Shown here piece after piece: positions 25,363 through 33,159 of a stretch of 64,000 nt of DNA. Origin of the DNA: an uncultured Oscillospiraceae bacterium (lineage in GTDB: Bacteria; Bacillota; Clostridia; Oscillospirales; Acutalibacteraceae); NCBI GenBank assembly GCA_958366985.1, contig CATXDC010000001.1, positions 186,001-250,000 on the forward strand. The letters run 5' to 3'. The first letter of the stretch is position 1. Each line of letters opens with the position of its first letter. The notes below the pieces were generated by a model. That model was not told the origin of the DNA and ran no database searches. It saw nothing but the letters and a program-made list of their open reading frames with translations. A program made the position numbers and the translations under genes.

Positions 25363-26263
25363 TTTCCTTATCCTTTCTTATAAATTTTTTTGCTTTATTA
25401 ACAGCCGCAACAAAAATGTTCTCTTCGCTTTCATCAGTATCATCAAGAATATGCTGAAGTAATTTTTTTCTTAAATCGCCGTCGGACAGATTACGTGTTA
25501 TAACTCCGTTAAAAGCAATGGAAATAGCTCCTGTCTCCTCAGATACAACTGCTACAAGAGCATCGCTTTGTTCGCTTAATCCTAAAGCTGCACGATGTCT
25601 TGTGCCAAGTTCACTGTCAAGAGAATTATTCTGAGTAAGTGGAAGAATGCATCCAGCTGCAAATACTTTACCATCACGAACAATCATAGCTCCGTCATGA
25701 AGAGGCGCTTTCGGATAGAAAACATTCTCTACAAGCTGGCTTGTAAGTTCTGCATTTATAACTGTTCCGGTATTGATAACTTCTCCCAAAAGAGTGTGTT
25801 TTTCAAAAACGATAAGTGCACCGATCTTTTTTTCACTCATTGAAGCGCATGCACGGCAAACCTGAGTTATTGCACTTGTAAGTCTTTCTCTCTGCTTAAA
25901 TGAGTCAGAGTTTTTAGTAGCAAAAATATTTAATTTATTAAAGCTGCTTCTGCCTATACTCTCAAGTGCATGTCTTATCTCAGGCTGGAAAAGTATAACT
26001 ATAATTACTACGCCGAATTTTATAATCATATCAAGGATATAGCTTATAGCCTGCATATCCAGAATATTAACTATAAGGTAAATAATCGCTAAGAGTATAA
26101 TGCCTTTAAGAAGCTGGATAGCCCTTGTTTCACGGATAATTTTTATTCCGTTATAGACAATGAAGGCAACCAAAAGAATATCAAGAAAGTCCTGAGGTCT
26201 AAATGTAGACATCAGGCTAAAGAAAGAATCAAAGAAATTACTAATCCATTGTAATACTGCCAT
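25343..26263 (-). CDS. cdaA: Diadenylate cyclase CdaA
   Basis: Makes cyclic di-AMP from two ATP at the membrane. 306 aa: three N-terminal TM segments (about 26-43, 52-70, 77-95) then a DAC domain with APLHDGAMIV and LGTRHRAALG, the DGA and RHR motifs that bind ATP and metal. A basic C-terminal tail follows. First gene of a long operon with cdaR, a lipoprotein, response regulator, histidine kinase and yqhQ; its promoter is within the end of the preceding gene. Confidence 0.97.
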   Translation of the reverse strand: MAVLQWISNFFDSFFSLMSTFRPQDFLDILLVAFIVYNGIKIIRETRAIQLLKGIILLAIIYLIVNILDMQAISYILDMIIKFGVVIIVILFQPEIRHALESIGRSSFNKLNIFATKNSDSFKQRERLTSAITQVCRACASMSEKKIGALIVFEKHTLLGEVINTGTVINAELTSQLVENVFYPKAPLHDGAMIVRDGKVFAAGCILPLTQNNSLDSELGTRHRAALGLSEQSDALVAVVSEETGAISIAFNGVITRNLSDGDLRKKLLQHILDDTDESEENIFVAAVNKAKKFIRKDKENENKEK

Positions 26264-26321
26264 TTTATCACCCTTACATATTTAACGCCCGTAAAATTCC
26301 GATTTTATTTCTATTTTGTTT

Positions 26322-26350
26322 ATTTTATCATATTTGTTTATTCTTTGCAA
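26322..26350 (-). promoter_or_regulatory. SigA-type promoter of the cdaA operon
   Basis: Minus strand TTGCAA, 17-base spacer with TGA before the -10, TAAAAT. It overlaps the stop of the preceding aminotransferase gene and starts a leader of about 50 bases. Confidence 0.75.
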
Positions 26351-27485
26351 TTTTCTCTGTACAATTTAATAAAAAATTCGCATCATTGCAGCTTGTAAAG
26401 ACTGACGGACAAACTCTTACTGTACCAATATTTAATGTGCCAAACTTCTTGTGCGCAGCTGGAGCACAGTGAAGTCCTGCACGGGTACATATTCCAAATT
26501 GGTTGAGTTTCTCTGCACCGGCTTCACTGGATAATCCTTCAAAATTAAAGGTCAGCAGCGGTACAGCAAAATTTTCTTCCGGCTCATCTGTATAAAGTAT
26601 AATTCCGCTAATTTTTTTCATTTCCCTATACAGCATTTTTATGATACTCATTTCATAACGATGAATTCTATCAATTCCTTTTCTGTTTATAAAATCGATT
26701 CCGGCCCTAACTCCTAAAATTCCCAGAACATTAATTGTACCGCTTTCAAACCTGTCCGGTAAAAAAAGCGGTTGATTGTAATTTATAGAATCGCTTCCTG
26801 TTCCACCTTCAATGATAGTATCCGGTAAAGGCGCATCTTTTCCAAACACTATCATTCCGGTTCCCATAGGACCATAAAGCGCTTTATGGCACGGCAAACA
26901 TAAATAATCAATATCCATTTCGTCCACTTTAATTGGTAAAATTCCGGCACTTTGAGCTGCATCAACTATAAACAACAAACCGTTTTCGTGTGCCATCTTT
27001 CCTATTGCACTTATAGGCATAACTGTACCAAAAACATTTGAAGCGTGCATACATATTATTGCTTTGGTCTCAGGGCGAATACAGCGTTTAAAACTCGATA
27101 GAGTTTTATCAAAATCTCTTGGAAAAGTTTCAGCTACACTATAAGATATAATTCCCCTTTCAGATAAAGAAAAAACCGGCCTCATTACAGCATTATGCTC
27201 CATATCTGAAACTATTACATGATCTCCCGACTTAAGAATACCTTTGATTACATAGTTCAGGGACATTGTACAGTTTTGGGTAAAAACAATCTTATCCGGC
27301 GAAGAAGCGCCAAAAAAATCAGCAGCCTTTTTTCTGCACTCATATACCTGAGCAGAGGTTTTAATGGAAAGTTCATGACCGCCTCTGCCCGGATTTGCTC
27401 CGTATTTTCTTATAGCTTCCGAAACGGTTCTCTGTACATTAATGGGTTTCGGAAAAGTAGTGGCTGCATTATCAAGATATATCAT
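26328..27485 (-). CDS. Cysteine-desulfurase-family class V aminotransferase
   Basis: PLP enzyme of 385 aa of the SufS/IscS-like group (EF2568 type). N-terminus MIYLDNAATTFPKP, PLP-binding Lys201 in LPCHKALYGP, and an active-site Cys340 in RAGLHCAP that can form a persulfide. It therefore likely mobilises sulfur or selenium from (seleno)cysteine. Its start overlaps the end of a DUF3343 gene, a frequent pairing in selenium- and sulfur-related loci. No isc/suf scaffold genes are adjacent, so use in Fe-S assembly is not shown. Confidence 0.9.
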   Translation of the reverse strand: MIYLDNAATTFPKPINVQRTVSEAIRKYGANPGRGGHELSIKTSAQVYECRKKAADFFGASSPDKIVFTQNCTMSLNYVIKGILKSGDHVIVSDMEHNAVMRPVFSLSERGIISYSVAETFPRDFDKTLSSFKRCIRPETKAIICMHASNVFGTVMPISAIGKMAHENGLLFIVDAAQSAGILPIKVDEMDIDYLCLPCHKALYGPMGTGMIVFGKDAPLPDTIIEGGTGSDSINYNQPLFLPDRFESGTINVLGILGVRAGIDFINRKGIDRIHRYEMSIIKMLYREMKKISGIILYTDEPEENFAVPLLTFNFEGLSSEAGAEKLNQFGICTRAGLHCAPAAHKKFGTLNIGTVRVCPSVFTSCNDANFLLNCTEKIAKNKQI

Positions 27486-27700
27486 GTTTTACCGCTCCCC
27501 GTAAGCTTTATTCCCGAATTTTTCAAAAGTCTTTCCGCTTTTTCCATATCTCCTGATGAAATAAGCATATATCCGCATCCCTGTTCTGACAAAGCATTTT
27601 CCGCCCTTTTCATAGATACCCGATATCCATTATAAATTAATAGCTCTTTAGCACGAAGTGCCGTTGTTATCGAATTTACCTTTATAAACCATTTATCCAT
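27482..27700 (-). CDS. DUF3343 small putative Se/S carrier protein
   Basis: 72 aa protein matching DUF3343: a short alpha/beta fold beginning MDKWFIKVNSITTALRAKELL and holding a single central Cys42 in SEQGCGYMLI. The family is thought to carry persulfide or selenide, with that Cys as the acceptor. It overlaps the cysteine-desulfurase-like gene by 4 bases, supporting substrate transfer between the two. SD GAGG lies about 12 bases before the ATG. Confidence 0.87.
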   Translation of the reverse strand: MDKWFIKVNSITTALRAKELLIYNGYRVSMKRAENALSEQGCGYMLISSGDMEKAERLLKNSGIKLTGSGKT

Positions 27701-27734
27701 TTACCTTACACCTCGTTTCTTCACTATAAAATAA

Positions 27735-27760
27735 AAAGACCTGCCGAAAAACAGGTCTTT
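27735..27760 (-). terminator. Intrinsic terminator after ispF
   Basis: 9-bp perfect stem AAAGACCTG / CAGGTCTTT, 8-base loop, followed on the minus strand by TTATTTTAT. About 78 bases past the ispF stop. Confidence 0.88.
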
Positions 27761-27837
27761 ACACCCGCACTACATAATATGCGGACAATATTTAATTGTA
27801 CATTTATTGTAAAGTAAATACGCTATAATAGTCAGAA

Positions 27838-28320
27838 TCAATTGATTTTTTCAATCAGGCAAACACTGTGAGCACTTATGCCTTCCCCAGAACCTGTAAA
27901 ACCAAGTTTTTCCTCGGTAGTTGCCTTTACACTTACGTCGTCAACATCAATATTACAGGCTGCGGCAATGTTTTTACGCATTTCGGCAATATAACTGCTC
28001 ATTTTCGGAGCCTGAGCAATTACAGTCGAGTCTATATTTGAGATTTTGTAACCTTTCTCAGCAGTTTTCTCTATAACCTTTTTTAAAAGCAAGAGACTGT
28101 CTGCTCCTTTAAATTTTTCATCAGTATCAGGAAAAAGCTTGCCTATATCTCCCATAGCGGCAGCACCTAAAATTGCATCTGATATTGCATGAAGCAGAAC
28201 ATCGGCATCTGAATGTCCCAAAAGTCCCTTTTCATATTCAATTTTGACACCGCCGATTATTAAATCTCTGCCTTCAACAAGACGATGCACATCATATCCA
28301 TGACCTATTCTGAATTTCAT
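27838..28320 (-). CDS. ispF: 2-C-methyl-D-erythritol 2,4-cyclodiphosphate synthase
   Basis: MEP-pathway enzyme that cyclises CDP-methylerythritol 2-phosphate. 160 aa with metal ligands Asp10 and His12 in GHGYDVHRL, LLGHSDADVLLHAISDAILGA, and the CDP-binding KATTEEKLGFTG near the end. The start overlaps the ispD stop by one base. ispD-ispF order is standard. A terminator follows. Confidence 0.98.
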   Translation of the reverse strand: MKFRIGHGYDVHRLVEGRDLIIGGVKIEYEKGLLGHSDADVLLHAISDAILGAAAMGDIGKLFPDTDEKFKGADSLLLLKKVIEKTAEKGYKISNIDSTVIAQAPKMSSYIAEMRKNIAAACNIDVDDVSVKATTEEKLGFTGSGEGISAHSVCLIEKIN

Positions 28321-29009
28321 TATTTTCTCCTTTCAGACAAAAATTTTTCTGCTACAAGTAAATCATCGGGAGTCGTAATTTTTATATTCTCATAATCTCC
28401 GTCAACAAGATAAACAGGATATCCCATGCTTTCAACAAGCTGACAGTCATCCGTATACTGTTTGCCATCTAAAACAGCTTTTTCAATAGCTTCTTTATAC
28501 AGAGAAAATCTGAATATCTGCGGTGTCTGAACAGCACGCAGTGCATCTCTTTCTGGAGTAGTGACAATTTTGCCTGACGGATCAATAATCTTTATTGTAT
28601 CCTTTACAGGAACGGCACAAGCTGCTGCATCCACATCATCGGCTTTTTGTATTACGCTCTCTATAACTTCTTTTTTTATCAAGGGTCTTGCTCCGTCATG
28701 AACAGCTACTAAATCTGCTTTTTCATCGACCTTTTCAACAGCTGCATAAATACTGTCCTGACGTGTAGCGCCTCCTTCAACAATATGTTTTACTTTACGC
28801 ACACCGTATTGGGCTATAAAATTCTTAATAATTTCAAAATCCTGTTTTCTTGCTGTAATTATAATTTCCTTTACATCGTCTATCTCTTCAAAAGCCTGTA
28901 TGCTTTTAATGAGCACCGGCGTATTGTCAAGGATTAAAAACTGTTTGCTTTTACCGGTTCCATATCTTGTTGAATTACCGGCAGCTGCTATTATTACAGA
29001 AACAAACAT
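28320..29009 (-). CDS. ispD: 2-C-methyl-D-erythritol 4-phosphate cytidylyltransferase
   Basis: Transfers CMP to methylerythritol 4-phosphate in the MEP pathway. 229 aa nucleotidyltransferase fold: IIAAAGNSTRYGTGKSKQFL (CTP-binding loop), VAVHDGARPL, and TPQIFRFSLYKEAIEKA. RBS AGGTGATAAT precedes the ATG at 29009. Only 19 bases lie between it and the upstream GH38 terminator, so either its promoter overlaps the terminator or readthrough supplies transcription. Confidence 0.98.
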   Translation of the reverse strand: MFVSVIIAAAGNSTRYGTGKSKQFLILDNTPVLIKSIQAFEEIDDVKEIIITARKQDFEIIKNFIAQYGVRKVKHIVEGGATRQDSIYAAVEKVDEKADLVAVHDGARPLIKKEVIESVIQKADDVDAAACAVPVKDTIKIIDPSGKIVTTPERDALRAVQTPQIFRFSLYKEAIEKAVLDGKQYTDDCQLVESMGYPVYLVDGDYENIKITTPDDLLVAEKFLSERRK

Positions 29010-29028
29010 ATTATCACCTGCTATTAAA

Positions 29029-29055
29029 AGACGGCACAGTTTTGCTGCGCCGTCT
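29029..29055 (-). terminator. Terminator after the GH38 gene
   Basis: 11-bp stem (AGACGGCRCAG type) with a 5-base loop, fully paired in minus-strand RNA with one G-U, followed by TTTTAATAG. It lies 13 bases past the GH38 stop. Confidence 0.8.
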
Positions 29056-29068
29056 CTTATTTTTTTAT

Positions 29069-32000
29069 TTAGAATTCTATTTCACTGTCAAAATTGGCTG
29101 AACGACTTCCGGGATCTCCGTATTTCATGAAATCAACTGCGCTCCAAAGAGGAATAGCGTCACCAATAACCTTTTCGTAGAAAGGATATTTATATGTGCA
29201 TTTTCTCTTTGCCAATGTATCAAAATGCTTTGAAGCTGTGTTACAGAATCCGGCATTCTCAGTTACACTTGCAGCAAGTATAACTATATCGCTGTCAGAT
29301 GTAAAGTAAACGCTGTCAGCATTTTCAGGAAGTTCAAAAGTATATTTAAAGAAATAAAGATTCTTTCCGTACTCATCTCCCTGAGTTGAATGTGTATGTG
29401 TAACATTCCATGCAAGTACATCGTTCTTAATATAACCTGTCTCACCGAGAGCATACATATCCCATGCTCCAACTGCCTCAGCAGCATCGGAAACAATAAA
29501 TGTATAATCCTTATCTCCGATTTTTACAGTATACGGTTTATCTCCTGCAAATGAAGCTGCAACAATATGAAGCTTTTTGGCTCCAGCAGGTATAGCTACT
29601 GTGTTTCCACTGGGGATAAGAGCATTTTTCTTATCAGCAGCGCCAAACTTAAATACAACTCCGCCGCACTCTACTGTCTCCGGGAACATTTCTCTGGGAA
29701 GTGCTTCCTTATTGGGCAGACCACCGGGAATAAAGTTGTCATTTTCAAGAGTGACACAAGTATTGTACTCAAGTTCAACTTCTTTCTGAGACACAGGTGC
29801 TGCAGCTTTCTTGGCCTTTTTGAGTGTAAGTGCAAAAGTCTTTACTTCAAAGGGCTTAAGATCGAACTTGATTTTTCCGCCTGTCACTTTAACGTTTTCT
29901 ATAACATCTTCGCTTGCGAAAACTGACTTTGCAAGTCTGATTCCATCAGCAAGAGAAAGTTCAACACCTGTCTGTGCTTTACCTTCAAGCTCATTAACTC
30001 TTACAATAACTTCATCAGAATTCTGAGCTTTTTTAATGCAGCGAATAGCAGCATCACCTTTGATATCAGCAAAAGAATAACTTGTACCGTATACACCATC
30101 ATGAACGTCAGTAACAAATGTATTCATGGGCTGATTGAAGTAAGCTGCATTAAGCTGTGTTCCAAGAACACTTTCTCCCTCATGTGAGTAAACAGCAAAA
30201 CCATAGCGGTTAAGACCCAGATCAAGAGTGTTCTGTGAGCTGTCTTTGAGATATGCAGAACGAGGAGTGTGCATACCTGTAAGACGTAAAGTATTGCTTT
30301 CGGGCTTATCCCAGCCATAGCGTGAATCACTTAATACAGATACACCGTAAGTTCCGCCAATATCAGTAATATCAGCCCACATCTGAGCGGGAACTTCATA
30401 AAGCTTTTTGGTATTGTTATTTCTGCTGATATAACCAAGTCCTAAATCGTATTTAGCTTTAGGATTCTCAGCAGTAAATGTGAAATTGGTTTTAAGGAGC
30501 TTTCTCAGACTGCGCCAATCAATTTCATTGAAGAAATCTACATATTCACCGTTAGCTGACAGAGATACTACCTGACGGAAAATTGAATCTCCGTAACGCT
30601 TTACAGTTTCAACTGCAATTCTTGCAGGTCCGTCTTCTTTTATTCTAATACTCTGGAGCTTCGGCACAGCGGTATGCTTTGCCATAACTTCATCGTAGCA
30701 AAGTTCCCATGCAGGATAAACACCGCTTCCGTTATAATTGAAGATTCGCATTTCAATGGGTTCTTCAAGAAGCTGTTTATTGAGTTTTTTATCGAAAATA
30801 CTGCAAACATCACCGTTTTCGTTGAGAGCGACAACGAACTTATCATTTTCAAGTCTTCTCTCATTAATGCGAAGACCTGTGAAAATGCTGCAAGCCTTTG
30901 TGCTTTCACGTACATCATATACACGATATCCCACTGACGGAACATCAGCAACAAAAGCTATTCTGTACATATTACCCTTTTTATAAAGGATCTGTGAGGG
31001 AACTTCCTTACCCTTATCATCATAAACAGCAATAAATACAGGATTGTTGTCAAAACGAAGCTCAGCAACAACAGTATCGTTTCTTTCACCCTGAACAGGA
31101 TTGTTGACTACAACAGCCTTACCCTTTACAAAAGAGGTATCAAGACGTGAAGCAACTTCGCCTACTGCGCTTCTGTACTCTTCTGAAAACTCATTGAGAG
31201 AAAGTACATAATCGTTCCAGTTGCGCTTATAGCACTCCATAAGCGATGTACCGGTAATATCATCATGGAACTGATGGGCAATTACTCTTTTCCAAGCTTT
31301 ATCAAGCTTCTCCTGAGGATATGTATATCCGTTCATCCAAACAGCCGCACTGGCACTTCTTTCAGCAGCATCAGCAAGCTGTTCAGCACGTCTGTTAAAA
31401 CGTTTTCCTGCTGTTCTCGAAGTATAAGAACCTACACCGTGGTTCTGGGAAACAAGCTCTGTTTTCCAAACAGGAAGCTTACTTTTCTGCTCATCTGTAA
31501 GCTCAGCATCCATATCTTTGAATATCTGATCAGCCGGTGCACTCAAAACATCCCATTCACTGGATGCATTTTCTTGAATCTCTCTGCAAACAGTTGCCAC
31601 GGATTCCTCTTTGGGAGCACCTCCACGGTCACCTACACCATGATAAATGAATGTATAAGGAAGATCATAATCGGTTATATTCTTTGGAAGCTTCTCAAGA
31701 ACTCCCTTATTTTTTCTTACCTCACTAAGAACAGAACAATAGCTGCGAGCATCAAGTGACGCATAAATTGAATTTCCGTCAACACCCTGCCATTTTCCCA
31801 AATCAAAGGGAATGCCAAAAGCAGAACTCCAGGGAAGCTTCTGGGTAGAGAAGCCCATAAGATTAGCGTGATGTGCTATTGACGGAAGAGCCCAACCAAA
31901 TCCAAAACAGTCGGGAAGATAAATATCTTTGCTTTCTTTTCCGAATGTCTTGCGGAAATAATCGTTTCCGTAAAGTACATTTCTGAAAAGTGCTTCCGGT

Positions 32001-32287
32001 GACGGAACGTTGACATCACCGTTTTCGTAGGAACTGCCGCAAACATTCCAGCGACCCTGAGCAACGTAATCTTTCAGCTTTTCAAAAAGCTCCGGATAGT
32101 ATTCCTCCATAAGCTCATAGCGATAGCTGCCTTCAAAACTGAACTTGTAATCAGGATATTTCTCAAAAAGAGCAAAATTGTCTTTAAGAGTTTTGGGGAT
32201 ATACTCCCTTAAAGTTGTTTCAAAATTCCAACACCATGTGGTGTCAAGGTGAGCTGTACCCACCGTATAAATTTTAGGTTTCTGCAT
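29069..32287 (-). CDS. Glycoside hydrolase family 38 alpha-mannosidase
   Basis: Large intracellular alpha-mannosidase of 1072 aa; no signal peptide. VGTAHLDTTWCW (His13, Asp15 zinc ligands) and LPDCFGF (Asp126, retaining nucleophile) define the GH38 catalytic domain; HQFHDDITGTSLMECYKRN is the distal active-site segment. Middle-domain helices and GH38 C-terminal beta domains follow, plus an extra C-terminal beta region of about 200 residues (after about 855). It would trim alpha-linked mannose, for example from N-glycan or mannan fragments taken into the cell. It is monocistronic, and no transporter is adjacent. SD GGAGG is well spaced. Confidence 0.95.
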   Translation of the reverse strand: MQKPKIYTVGTAHLDTTWCWNFETTLREYIPKTLKDNFALFEKYPDYKFSFEGSYRYELMEEYYPELFEKLKDYVAQGRWNVCGSSYENGDVNVPSPEALFRNVLYGNDYFRKTFGKESKDIYLPDCFGFGWALPSIAHHANLMGFSTQKLPWSSAFGIPFDLGKWQGVDGNSIYASLDARSYCSVLSEVRKNKGVLEKLPKNITDYDLPYTFIYHGVGDRGGAPKEESVATVCREIQENASSEWDVLSAPADQIFKDMDAELTDEQKSKLPVWKTELVSQNHGVGSYTSRTAGKRFNRRAEQLADAAERSASAAVWMNGYTYPQEKLDKAWKRVIAHQFHDDITGTSLMECYKRNWNDYVLSLNEFSEEYRSAVGEVASRLDTSFVKGKAVVVNNPVQGERNDTVVAELRFDNNPVFIAVYDDKGKEVPSQILYKKGNMYRIAFVADVPSVGYRVYDVRESTKACSIFTGLRINERRLENDKFVVALNENGDVCSIFDKKLNKQLLEEPIEMRIFNYNGSGVYPAWELCYDEVMAKHTAVPKLQSIRIKEDGPARIAVETVKRYGDSIFRQVVSLSANGEYVDFFNEIDWRSLRKLLKTNFTFTAENPKAKYDLGLGYISRNNNTKKLYEVPAQMWADITDIGGTYGVSVLSDSRYGWDKPESNTLRLTGMHTPRSAYLKDSSQNTLDLGLNRYGFAVYSHEGESVLGTQLNAAYFNQPMNTFVTDVHDGVYGTSYSFADIKGDAAIRCIKKAQNSDEVIVRVNELEGKAQTGVELSLADGIRLAKSVFASEDVIENVKVTGGKIKFDLKPFEVKTFALTLKKAKKAAAPVSQKEVELEYNTCVTLENDNFIPGGLPNKEALPREMFPETVECGGVVFKFGAADKKNALIPSGNTVAIPAGAKKLHIVAASFAGDKPYTVKIGDKDYTFIVSDAAEAVGAWDMYALGETGYIKNDVLAWNVTHTHSTQGDEYGKNLYFFKYTFELPENADSVYFTSDSDIVILAASVTENAGFCNTASKHFDTLAKRKCTYKYPFYEKVIGDAIPLWSAVDFMKYGDPGSRSANFDSEIEF

Positions 32288-32347
32288 TTTTACGCCTCCT
32301 AACTGATTTTATACCTAAAGTTTTATATTATAAAATCAATTGTATGG

Positions 32348-32376
32348 ATTATATCATATTTGAATAATGTTTTCAT
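32348..32376 (-). promoter_or_regulatory. Weak promoter candidate for the GH38 gene
   Basis: Minus strand ATGAAA, 17-base spacer, TATAAT with TGA before the -10. The -35 is poor. A cre-like TGAAAACATTATTCA covers this area but has one base too many for a good CcpA site. Confidence 0.4.
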
Positions 32377-32404
32377 CAGGGAACCCTATAAAAAGGTGCA
32401 CAAA

Positions 32405-32432
32405 AAGCGGTTGTAATTTTTTACAACCGCTT
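32405..32432 (-). terminator. Intrinsic terminator after tcdA
   Basis: 12-bp perfect stem (AAGCGGTTGTAA / TTACAACCGCTT), 4-base loop, then TTTTG on the minus strand. About 17 bases past the tcdA stop. Confidence 0.9.
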
Positions 32433-32448
32433 AAAAAATAACAATTTG

Positions 32449-33159
32449 TTATTTAATTTGACAAATATCTCTCACAACTTCAGCAGCCAGCAACATACCG
32501 GCAACAGGAGGAGTAAAAGAAACACTTGCAGGAACCCGTGAAAGCTTATCGCTTGACTGCGGCTGTTCTTTTGAATAAACAACCTTTAACTTTTTTACAT
32601 TTCGATTTTTCAGCTCTTTTCTCATTACACGGCAAAGAGGACAAACACTCGTCTTATAAATATCAGAAATTTCGAAAAGTTCAGGATGCAGTTTATTTCC
32701 GGTACCCATACACGAAATAAGAGGAATATTTCTTTTTTCACATTCAACAGCAATATCTATTTTTGCGCTTACTGTATCAATCGCATCTACTACATAACTG
32801 CACGAGTCAGTGAAAAATTTATCTCCGTCCCCTGCATTATAAAAAGCTGTAATAGCCTGTGTTATACAATGGGGATTAATATCGTGAATACGTTCAGCTG
32901 CTACTTGGGTTTTATTCATTCCAACAGTTGAATGAAGTGCATAAAGCTGCCTGTTAATATTCGTAATATCTACCTTATCACTATCCACTAAGACAAGTTT
33001 TCCTATTCCGGCTCTGGCAAGAGCCTCGGCGGCATAAGAACCTACACCGCCAAGACCAAAAATCATAACTGTACTTTCTCTAAGTTTATCGAAAGCATCT
33101 TTACCGATAAGCGAAATTTCACGGGTAAATTCGCTGTTAATTACTGTATTATCAGCCAT
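32449..33159 (-). CDS. tcdA: tRNA threonylcarbamoyladenosine dehydratase
   Basis: E1-like (MoeB/ThiF family) enzyme that dehydrates t6A37 of tRNA to the cyclic ct6A form using ATP. About 236 aa with nucleotide motif IFGLGGVGSYAAEAL (GLGGVG at 35-40), DSDKVDITNINRQ and DAIDTVSAKI, and a CPLCRVMRKELKNR segment typical of TcdA. The ATG at 33159 overlaps the end of the DHHW gene (ATGGCTGA), which supports coupled translation; an 18-codon longer frame lacks support. It ends the comEA-MBOAT-DHHW operon, an unusual partner for a tRNA-modifying enzyme. Confidence 0.93.
   Translation of the reverse strand: MADNTVINSEFTREISLIGKDAFDKLRESTVMIFGLGGVGSYAAEALARAGIGKLVLVDSDKVDITNINRQLYALHSTVGMNKTQVAAERIHDINPHCITQAITAFYNAGDGDKFFTDSCSYVVDAIDTVSAKIDIAVECEKRNIPLISCMGTGNKLHPELFEISDIYKTSVCPLCRVMRKELKNRNVKKLKVVYSKEQPQSSDKLSRVPASVSFTPPVAGMLLAAEVVRDICQIK

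Noticed and set aside
29567..29926. Plus-strand frames over the GH38 gene
   Set aside because: Opposite-strand shadows of a clear coding region.
32354..32372. cre-like TGAAAACATTATTCA upstream of the GH38 gene
   Set aside because: It has an extra base and no central CG, so it is a poor CcpA site.
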